Source: an uncultured Lachnospiraceae bacterium
Lineage (GTDB): Bacteria; Bacillota; Clostridia; Lachnospirales; Lachnospiraceae
Assembly: GCA_902797475.1 (NCBI GenBank)
Contig: CADBTG010000060.1
Location: forward strand, 1 to 6,541
Direction of reading: 5' to 3'
DNA: 6,541 nucleotides
The notes below the pieces were generated by a model. It was not told the origin of the DNA. It did no database searches and saw nothing but the letters and a program-made list of their open reading frames with translations. Of the stretch, positions 1 to 5,045 are shown one piece after another; positions within the stretch are counted from its first letter, which is position 1, and each line of letters begins with the position of its first letter. A program made the translations under genes and the position numbers.

Positions 1-1077
1 CCGACGCCTACGCCGGAGCCGATCCGAAACCGCGAAACACCGGAAGAGATCGACCTCACATTTGAGAAGCTTGAGGTGGAGACCTATCCCGAGCCGACGC
101 CCGGATTCTTCCAGATGGGCTATTATCTGCGGAGCGAGCCGAGCCGGATTGCCGAGCGCACGACGTACCTGAAATACGGAACAAAGGTTTACATCCACAG
201 CAGAAGCGTCAATATCTTCAACGAGCCGTGGTATTATGTGTCCGCGATCGTGGACGGGCAGGAAGTGGAAGGCTACGCGCAGGGAAGCACCACGCAGATT
301 GCGGAATGGCTGCGTCCTACGCCCGGACCGGTTTCTCTGCTTGACGTGGACCGGATTGTGAACCCGCAGGAGAAGCACGGACCGGATCGCGACGGCGACG
401 GAACGTATGTCATTGTGCTGGACCCCGGACACGGCGGCAAATATCCCGGAGCGACAAGCTTCGGCCTGATGGAGAAGGACCTCAACCTGAAGGTCGGCCT
501 ATACGTTCGCGAATATCTGGAAGAGCATTATCGCGGCGTTACCGTTTACATGACGCGCTCGGGCGATTATGCTTACGATGAGTTTGACCCGGACGACGAT
601 CTTGAGTACCGTGCAAGACTTGCCGTACAGAAGGAAGCCGACCTTATTCTGAGCATGCATTTCAATGCTTATAACGGAAAGCAGATCGGCGCAATGGTTC
701 TGGTCGGAACGTCCCCGGAGGTCGGCGAGAAAGAGCGGATTTTCGCGTCTTACCTTTTGGAGGAGATGGGCAAGATCGGAATCCGGATAGATGGCATCAA
801 GCGTAAGAGAAGCGCGATGATGCGGGATAAGAACGGCAAGCTGATGGACGGATACTTAATGGTCCGGCTTCCTTCGGAGGTCGGGATTCCATCGGTCATC
901 ATCGAGCACTGCTTCATGGACAATTATTATGATCATCTGTTCTGTAATACGGACGAAGGGCTCATGCGTCTGGCGGAAGGCGACGCGTTGGCAATCGCCG
1001 CCTATCTGGATTTGGAGCGAATACCGGATCCGCCGGGAGCCGATGACGATCTGACCGATGATGAGACACAGATGTAA
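1..1077 (+). CDS. N-acetylmuramoyl-L-alanine amidase (Amidase_3) with SH3-like domain, 5' end missing
   Basis: This is a zinc-dependent peptidoglycan hydrolase that should cleave the bond between N-acetylmuramic acid and the stem-peptide L-alanine outside the membrane. The frame is open from base 1 to the TAA at 1075-1077, giving 358 visible residues. A GTG at 76 is internal, not a convincing start, because coding-like sequence (PTPTPEP, a Pro/Thr linker) precedes it. The signal peptide or membrane anchor is therefore probably off the left edge. Numbering from base 1, an SH3b-like segment covers about residues 33-95 (YYLRSEPS to GYAQG). The catalytic domain covers about 136-338. Expected zinc ligands are visible: His144 in DPGHGG, Glu158 in LMEKDLNLK and His220 in SMHFNA. 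The catalytic Glu is Glu302 in IIEHCFMDN. The C-terminal tail is acidic (DDDLTDDE). The HAD gene begins 12 bases downstream, which suggests co-transcription. The family call is firm; the specific role (cell separation, sporulation or turnover) is not resolved. Confidence 0.93.
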   Translation, partial: PTPTPEPIRNRETPEEIDLTFEKLEVETYPEPTPGFFQMGYYLRSEPSRIAERTTYLKYGTKVYIHSRSVNIFNEPWYYVSAIVDGQEVEGYAQGSTTQIAEWLRPTPGPVSLLDVDRIVNPQEKHGPDRDGDGTYVIVLDPGHGGKYPGATSFGLMEKDLNLKVGLYVREYLEEHYRGVTVYMTRSGDYAYDEFDPDDDLEYRARLAVQKEADLILSMHFNAYNGKQIGAMVLVGTSPEVGEKERIFASYLLEEMGKIGIRIDGIKRKRSAMMRDKNGKLMDGYLMVRLPSEVGIPSVIIEHCFMDNYYDHLFCNTDEGLMRLAEGDALAIAAYLDLERIPDPPGADDDLTDDETQM

Positions 1078-1089
1078 GAAAGGATTTTC

Positions 1090-1770
1090 ATGTACCGGTA
1101 TCTGCTTCTTGACTTTGACAATACTTTGATGGATTTTAACGAGACGGAGCGGATAGCCCTCGGGAAGACCTTTGAAACGTTATTTCAAAAAGAACTGACG
1201 GCGGAGGACACCGCCTTATATCACCGCATCAACGACGGCTACTGGAAGCGCCTCGAACGAAAGGAAGTCAACCGTGAGCAGCTGAAGGAAGGGCGGTTTT
1301 CGGATTTCATCAAAGCACTCGGACTCACCTGTGAGAATGTCATGCATGTGAATCAGGTTTATATGGACTTTCTAGCCGAGACCGTTGTGGAGTACCCAGA
1401 GGCAGAGGAGGCCTGCAGACAGCTTTCCAAACGTTATAAGCTTTACGTCATCACGAACGGAACGACCTACATTCAAAAGGCGCGTTACGCAGGGACAGGC
1501 TTTCAAAAGTATATGGACGGCATCGTCATTTCGGATGAGGTCGGCGTGGACAAGCCGGACCCGCGCTTCTTTGATGCTGTTGTGAAACTGACCGGCGATC
1601 CTGACGCAAGACATTATCTTGTCGTCGGCGACAGCCTGAGTTCGGACATCCGGTTCGGAAAGAACATCGGCGCGGACACGTGCCGCATCGGGGAACCGAC
1701 CGAGGAGGCGGACTTCTGTCTGCCCGGAATCGCTCAACTTTCGGATTATTTGGCACAAAAGGCGGAATAA
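1090..1770 (+). CDS. HAD-superfamily hydrolase, YjjG/YfnB-type nucleotidase
   Basis: The protein has 226 residues, the usual size for this subfamily, and all four HAD motifs. Motif I is DFDNT with nucleophile Asp8 and general acid/base Asp10. Motif II is ITNGT with Thr122. Motif III is Lys155 in VDKPDP. Motif IV is GDSLSSDI with Asp181 and Asp186 for magnesium. The helical insert between motifs I and II (about residues 16-95) is a C1-type cap. It has no signal peptide, so it is cytoplasmic. Characterised YjjG-type enzymes dephosphorylate pyrimidine (deoxy)nucleoside monophosphates and help clear non-canonical nucleotides; that role is inferred here from resemblance. The ATG at 1090 follows AAAGGA (1079-1084) with a 5-base gap. 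It lies 12 bases after the amidase stop, with no room for a promoter between them, so both genes probably share a transcript ending near 1826-1864. A different phosphate-monoester substrate is possible, since HAD specificity is hard to predict. Confidence 0.88.
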   Translation: MYRYLLLDFDNTLMDFNETERIALGKTFETLFQKELTAEDTALYHRINDGYWKRLERKEVNREQLKEGRFSDFIKALGLTCENVMHVNQVYMDFLAETVVEYPEAEEACRQLSKRYKLYVITNGTTYIQKARYAGTGFQKYMDGIVISDEVGVDKPDPRFFDAVVKLTGDPDARHYLVVGDSLSSDIRFGKNIGADTCRIGEPTEEADFCLPGIAQLSDYLAQKAE

Positions 1771-1825
1771 TGTAATTTCCCATTCCATTTTCCAAAGGAT
1801 TTGTTTTAACTGATAGTAAGAGGGC

Positions 1826-1867
1826 AGGAGACCTTGACGACGTGTCGGGTCTCCTTTATAATTTATT
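1826..1867 (+). terminator. Probable intrinsic terminator of the amidase-HAD unit
   Basis: AGGAGACC (1826-1833) and GGTCTCCT (1848-1855) form a perfect 8-bp stem. A possible inner stem GAC (1836-1838) with GTC (1844-1846) closes a 5-base loop. The stem is followed by a T-rich but interrupted stretch (TTATAATTTATTT, 1856 onward). It starts 56 bases after the HAD stop, where a terminator is expected. The interrupted T tract makes it weaker than the one at 4311. The same bases also contain a promoter, so the repeat could instead be an operator. Confidence 0.55.
1834..1862 (+). promoter_or_regulatory. Sigma-A type promoter for the GH94 gene
   Basis: The -35 box TTGACG (1834-1839) matches consensus at 5 of 6 positions, and the -10 box TATAAT (1857-1862) matches fully. 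The spacer is the ideal 17 bp. Transcription would start near 1869, leaving a leader of about 42 bases before the ATG at 1911. The -35 box sits in the loop of the inverted repeat 1826-1855, and the right arm of that repeat lies in the spacer. A protein binding the repeat, or transcription arriving from upstream, could therefore affect this promoter. Confidence 0.8.
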
Positions 1868-1871
1868 TGTT

Positions 1872-1882
1872 GGGCATTGCCC
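1872..1882. repeat. Small inverted repeat at the GH94 transcript 5' end
   Basis: GGGCA (1872-1876) and TGCCC (1878-1882) are perfect complements around one central base. The element begins about three bases after the predicted transcription start. As DNA it could be a small operator half of a repressor site. As RNA the one-base loop limits it to four GC-rich pairs. The role is unproven and chance is possible. Confidence 0.3.
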
Positions 1883-1910
1883 GGAATTCTTTTCATGAAA
1901 GGAAAATGCT

Positions 1911-4292
1911 ATGAATTACGGTTACTTTGACGGAAAAGCCCGTGAATATGTGATTACCCGTCCGGACACGCCGTCCGCATGGGCCAATTATCTCGGTTCG
2001 CCGGAGTACGGCGCAATCATCAGTAACAATGCAGGCGGTTACAGCTTTGTGAAATCCGGAGCGAACGGACGAATCATCCGTTACCGCTTCAACGGTGTCG
2101 CACTGGACCAGCCGGGACGTTATATCTACCTTCGCGACCATTCGGACGGAGAATACTGGTCGGCTGCCTGGGCGCCGGTCTGCAAGCCGCTTGAAAGCTA
2201 TAAGAGTGAGTGCCGCCACGGTACTGCTTACACGGTCATCACCTCGGAATACAAGGGAATCCGGACCGAAACGTCTTACTATGTGCCGAAGGACGCCAGC
2301 TATGAGGTTTGGAACGCTGTCGTAACCAACACCGACACGAAGCCCCGCAAGCTTTCCGTCACGGGCTACTGCGAATTCGTTAACGATAACAACTACGAGC
2401 AGGACCAGGTCAACCTGCAGTATACGCTGTTCATCAGCCACACGTATTTCTGCGGCAATATGATTCTGCAGAAGGAAAATGAGAACTTCCACGACCCCAA
2501 TAAGGAGCGCTTTTTAGGTCTTGCAGGCGCGAAGGTCGACAATTACTGCGGCGACCGCGACCGCTTCGTAGGAAACTACAGAAGCTACGCAAATCCGGTC
2601 GGCGTTGCGGAAGGTCTGAAGGGTGAGCTTAACTACTGCGGCAACTCCTGCGGCGCACTTGAGAGCGTTGTGGAGCTTGCTCCGGGTGAGTCGAAGAGAT
2701 TCACCTATATTCTCGGTCAGAAGCCCGAGAAGGAAGCACAGAAGATTCTTGCGCGCTACGAGAAGGACGGCGTGGTTGAGGAAGAGCTTGCCGTATTGAA
2801 GAAGTACTGGCACTCGAAGCTTGACAATCTTCAGGTCTGCACGCCCGATGAGAACTTCAACAATATGGTAAATGTATGGAACGCTTACAACTGCTTCATC
2901 ACATTTACCTGGTCCAGAGCCGCATCGTTCCAGTATTGCGGACTCCGTAACGGCTTCGGCTACCGCGATACCGTGCAGGACATCCAGGGCATCATCCATC
3001 TGGCGCCCGAGATGGCGGCCGATCAGATCCGGTTCATGCTTTCCGCACAGGTAACGAACGGCGCCGGACTTCCGCTTGTAAAGTATACGCACAATCCGGG
3101 CCATGAGGATACGCCGGACGACGCTTCCTACGTGAAGGAGACCGGTCATCCGAGTTACCGCGCGGACGACGCTTTGTGGCTGTTCCCGACCGTTTATAAG
3201 TACATTTCCGAGAGCGGAAACATTGCTTTCCTTGATGAGGAAATCTGGTACGCCAACAACGGGGAAAAGGGGACGGTTTACGACCACTTAAAGCGCGCGA
3301 TCGCATTTTCCATGAACAACTTAGGAAACCACGGAATGCCGGCAGGCCTTCACGCAGACTGGAATGACTGCGTGCGGCTCGGCAAGAAGGGCGAGAGCAC
3401 ATTTGTCGCATTCCAGCTTGTATATGCCGTGAAGATCCTGCGGAAGTACGCCGTATTGAAAAATGATACGGAGTATATCGCTTACCTCGATTCCGTGAAT
3501 GCGAAGATGGAAGAGATTCTTTCCGATTGCTGGAACGAGGACCGTTACATCCGCGGCTACAAGGAGGACGGCGAGGTTATCGGTAAGAGAACCGATCCCG
3601 AAGCTTCGATGTGGCTCAATCCGCAGTCCTGGTCGGTCATCGCCGACTTCGGAACGAAGGAGAAGCAGGAACTCGCGATGGATTCCGTTGCACGCGAGCT
3701 GAACACGCCTTACGGCGCAATGGTTATGTATCCTGCATACGAGAATCATGCATTTGACGGCGCTTTGATGGTATGCTTCAACAAGTGCGTGAAGGAGAAC
3801 GCAGGCATCTTCTCGCAGCCGCAGGGCTGGCTGATTCTTGCGGAAGCCAAGCTCGGACACGGAAACAGAGCATTTCAGTACTGGACCGAGGCAGCACCGG
3901 CAAGCTACAACGACCGGATTGAGGTCCGTAACCTCGAGCCTTACGTATTCGGCCAGTTTGTGGAAGGCAAGGACAGCCCGTTCGCAGGACGTGCGCATGT
4001 GCATTGGCTGACCGGAACCGCATCGACCGTCATGGTCGGAACGATCGAAGGCATCCTCGGACTGAACCCCGAGGCAGACGGCATTGTCATCGATCCTTCG
4101 ATTCCTTCCGCATGGAAGAACTACACGATGCGCAAGGTATTCCGCGGCAAGGTATTGAACGTTACCGTGAACAATCCGAACGGCAGCGAACACGGCGTAA
4201 AGAGCGTCACCGTGAACGGCGTTAAGATTGACGGAAAGCTGATCCGCGACGATATTTTGAAGCAGGAAAATGACATCGTCATCGAGATGTAA
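1911..4292 (+). CDS. GH94 family disaccharide phosphorylase (cellobiose / chitobiose phosphorylase-like)
   Basis: The 793-residue protein is close to the usual length of single-chain GH94 phosphorylases, which use inorganic phosphate to split a beta-linked glucoside, releasing an alpha-sugar-1-phosphate. No signal peptide is visible, so it is cytoplasmic. The opening MNYGYFDGKAREYVITRP is typical of the N-terminal beta-sandwich (about 1-270). A helical linker leads to the (alpha/alpha)6 barrel (about 310-725) and a small C-terminal beta region. Substrate-site motif RNGFGYRDTVQD is at 346-357. The catalytic Asp lies in HADWND (481-486), most likely Asp486. The phosphate-site motif HWLTGTAS is at 698-705. 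An unusual point is SQPQGW at 635-640, where relatives I recall have His at the Gln636 position. YYLRD-like N-terminal motifs and the RDRFVGNYRSYANP stretch resemble chitobiose phosphorylases more than classic cellobiose phosphorylase, but the substrate cannot be assigned. The ATG at 1911 follows AAAGGA (1898-1903) by 7 bases. The gene has its own promoter and terminator, so it stands alone, without transporter or kinase neighbours. Confidence 0.92.
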   Translation: MNYGYFDGKAREYVITRPDTPSAWANYLGSPEYGAIISNNAGGYSFVKSGANGRIIRYRFNGVALDQPGRYIYLRDHSDGEYWSAAWAPVCKPLESYKSECRHGTAYTVITSEYKGIRTETSYYVPKDASYEVWNAVVTNTDTKPRKLSVTGYCEFVNDNNYEQDQVNLQYTLFISHTYFCGNMILQKENENFHDPNKERFLGLAGAKVDNYCGDRDRFVGNYRSYANPVGVAEGLKGELNYCGNSCGALESVVELAPGESKRFTYILGQKPEKEAQKILARYEKDGVVEEELAVLKKYWHSKLDNLQVCTPDENFNNMVNVWNAYNCFITFTWSRAASFQYCGLRNGFGYRDTVQDIQGIIHLAPEMAADQIRFMLSAQVTNGAGLPLVKYTHNPGHEDTPDDASYVKETGHPSYRADDALWLFPTVYKYISESGNIAFLDEEIWYANNGEKGTVYDHLKRAIAFSMNNLGNHGMPAGLHADWNDCVRLGKKGESTFVAFQLVYAVKILRKYAVLKNDTEYIAYLDSVNAKMEEILSDCWNEDRYIRGYKEDGEVIGKRTDPEASMWLNPQSWSVIADFGTKEKQELAMDSVARELNTPYGAMVMYPAYENHAFDGALMVCFNKCVKENAGIFSQPQGWLILAEAKLGHGNRAFQYWTEAAPASYNDRIEVRNLEPYVFGQFVEGKDSPFAGRAHVHWLTGTASTVMVGTIEGILGLNPEADGIVIDPSIPSAWKNYTMRKVFRGKVLNVTVNNPNGSEHGVKSVTVNGVKIDGKLIRDDILKQENDIVIEM

Positions 4293-4310
4293 ACCATTCG
4301 AATGAGAAGC

Positions 4311-4341
4311 CCCCGGCAAAGCGATTTGCCGGGGTTTTTTT
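4311..4341 (+). terminator. Strong rho-independent terminator of the GH94 gene
   Basis: A perfect 10-bp stem joins CCCCGGCAAA (4311-4320) to TTTGCCGGGG (4325-4334). The loop is GCGA, a stable GNRA-type tetraloop. Seven T residues (4335-4341) follow immediately. It begins 19 bases after the GH94 stop. There is no matching A-run on the left, so it acts mainly on + strand transcripts and isolates the GH94 unit from greA-lysS. Confidence 0.95.
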
Positions 4342-4364
4342 ATGCGTTTCCGGCGTGATTTTAC

Positions 4365-4393
4365 TTGAAGGACAGCATGTTTTTTGATATAGT
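4365..4393 (+). promoter_or_regulatory. Candidate distal promoter of greA-lysS
   Basis: TTGAAG (4365-4370) and TATAGT (4388-4393) are separated by 17 bp. Four of six -35 positions and five of six -10 positions match the sigma-A consensus. It lies just downstream of the GH94 terminator and would give a leader of about 130 bases before greA. It is weaker than the promoter at 4437 and may be an AT-rich coincidence. A perfect 10-bp palindrome, TTTCCGGAAA (4411-4420), lies between the two candidates. Confidence 0.4.
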
Positions 4394-4436
4394 ATACTTT
4401 GTATTGGCATTTTCCGGAAACGGGAGCGAAAAAAGA

Positions 4437-4466
4437 TTGACAAAGCGTCCCGATTTAGTCTATACT
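4437..4466 (+). promoter_or_regulatory. Main sigma-A type promoter of greA-lysS
   Basis: The -35 box TTGACA (4437-4442) is perfect consensus. The -10 box TATACT (4461-4466) matches at 5 of 6 positions, and the spacer is 18 bp. Transcription should begin near 4473, giving a leader of about 58 bases. This start point argues against using the GTG at 4474 as the greA start, because that codon would have no upstream ribosome site. Confidence 0.8.
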
Positions 4467-4486
4467 TGCGAAAGTGTTTATAGAGA

Positions 4487-4504
4487 GGATTCCCGGCGGA
4501 ATCC
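4487..4504 (+). promoter_or_regulatory. Hairpin in the greA 5' leader
   Basis: GGATTCC (4487-4493) and GGAATCC (4498-4504) form a perfect 7-bp stem around a CGGC loop. It lies in the predicted greA leader and ends 16 bases before the GGAGG ribosome site. It has no T tract, so it is not a complete terminator. It could affect mRNA stability or early elongation; function is inference only. Confidence 0.4.
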
Positions 4505-4520
4505 GAAGAAAGAATTTCAC

Positions 4521-4525
4521 GGAGG
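4521..4525 (+). promoter_or_regulatory. Ribosome binding site that fixes the greA start
   Basis: GGAGG lies 5 bases upstream of the ATG at 4531. This supports that ATG over the in-frame GTG at 4474, which would add 19 residues that do not look like the start of GreA (the family begins with a short segment leading into the coiled coil). Confidence 0.85.
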
Positions 4526-4530
4526 CTATC

Positions 4531-5025
4531 ATGGCACAGAAAAATGTTGAAAAGAAGATTCTTACGTCCCAGGGCTTGAAGAAGCTGGAGGCGGAGCTTG
4601 ACGAACTGAGAACCGTCAGACGTAAGGAGATTGCGAACAAGATCAAGGAAGCCAGAGAGCAGGGCGATCTTTCCGAGAACGCGGAATACGATGCCGCCAA
4701 GGAAGAGCAGAGAGAGATCGAAGCCCGTATCGAAGAGCTTGAGGAACTCCTTAAAAACGTAGAGGTTGTGGACGAGGACGAAATCGACCTTGATACCGTC
4801 AATATCGGCTGTGAAGTGAAGCTTCAGAACGTTGAGACCGGCAAATCGGTCATTTATAAACTGGTTGGTTCTACGGAAGCGAACGCCCTGAAGGGTAAGA
4901 TTTCCAACGAATCTCCCGTGGGCCGCGAGCTCATCGGCGCCAAGAAGGGTTCCAAGATTACCGTGGAGGTTCCTTCGGGCGTTATGACGTATAAGATTAT
5001 GAGCATCCACAAGGCAAGCAACTAA
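4531..5025 (+). CDS. greA: Transcription elongation factor GreA
   Basis: GreA inserts its coiled coil into the secondary channel of RNA polymerase and stimulates cleavage of backtracked transcripts, restarting stalled complexes. The 164-residue length fits the family. The N-terminal antiparallel coiled coil covers about residues 8-78. The tip motif GDLSENAEYDAAKEEQ (45-60) carries the acidic residues Asp46 and Glu49, which correspond to the tip residues that help place magnesium in the polymerase active site. The C-terminal FKBP-like domain (about 85-164) contains the family motif ISNESPVGRELIGAKKG (124-140). The start is set by GGAGG at 4521-4525. It has its own promoter (4437-4466), and lysS follows after 20 bases, so the two form an operon, an arrangement I know from other Clostridia. 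I see nothing unusual in the protein. Confidence 0.96.
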   Translation: MAQKNVEKKILTSQGLKKLEAELDELRTVRRKEIANKIKEAREQGDLSENAEYDAAKEEQREIEARIEELEELLKNVEVVDEDEIDLDTVNIGCEVKLQNVETGKSVIYKLVGSTEANALKGKISNESPVGRELIGAKKGSKITVEVPSGVMTYKIMSIHKASN

Positions 5026-5034
5026 AGGATGCGC

Positions 5035-5039
5035 GGAGG
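5035..5039 (+). promoter_or_regulatory. Ribosome binding site that fixes the lysS GTG start
   Basis: GGAGG lies 6 bases before GTG (5046-5048) in the 20-base gap after greA. No in-frame ATG of suitable position exists near it: the first residues after GTG (AEQNNENRNEDLGELLKIRRQKL) already lead into the N-terminal helix expected of the synthetase. This supports the GTG as the real start. Confidence 0.85.
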
Positions 5040-5045
5040 TTTATC

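Noticed and set aside
76..78. GTG at 76 as the true start of the amidase gene
   Set aside because: The same frame is open to base 1 and encodes a plausible Pro/Thr-rich linker. There is no good ribosome site at the right distance, and the protein would lack any export signal.
1891..1900. Perfect palindrome TTTCATGAAA just before the GH94 ribosome site
   Set aside because: It is short, AT-rich, overlaps the AAAGGA ribosome site and has no room for a hairpin loop; likely chance.
3321..4319. A 332-codon open frame on the - strand opposite the GH94 gene, and a 257-codon one at 2514-3287
   Set aside because: Both mirror the codon bias of the GH94 gene, have no family motifs, and the first would begin at the terminator stem.
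4474..4530. GTG at 4474 as an upstream start adding 19 residues to GreA
   Set aside because: It falls at the predicted transcription start, has no ribosome site upstream, and the ATG at 4531 has a clear GGAGG and gives the normal GreA N-terminus.
4365..4550. A 61-codon + strand frame in the GH94-greA gap
   Set aside because: It begins at a TTG-like or ATG codon without a convincing ribosome site, crosses both promoter candidates, runs into greA in another frame, and shows no coding character.
4279..5010. A 243-codon - strand frame opposite greA
   Set aside because: It covers the GH94 terminator, the greA promoters and the conserved greA coding sequence; no motif supports it.
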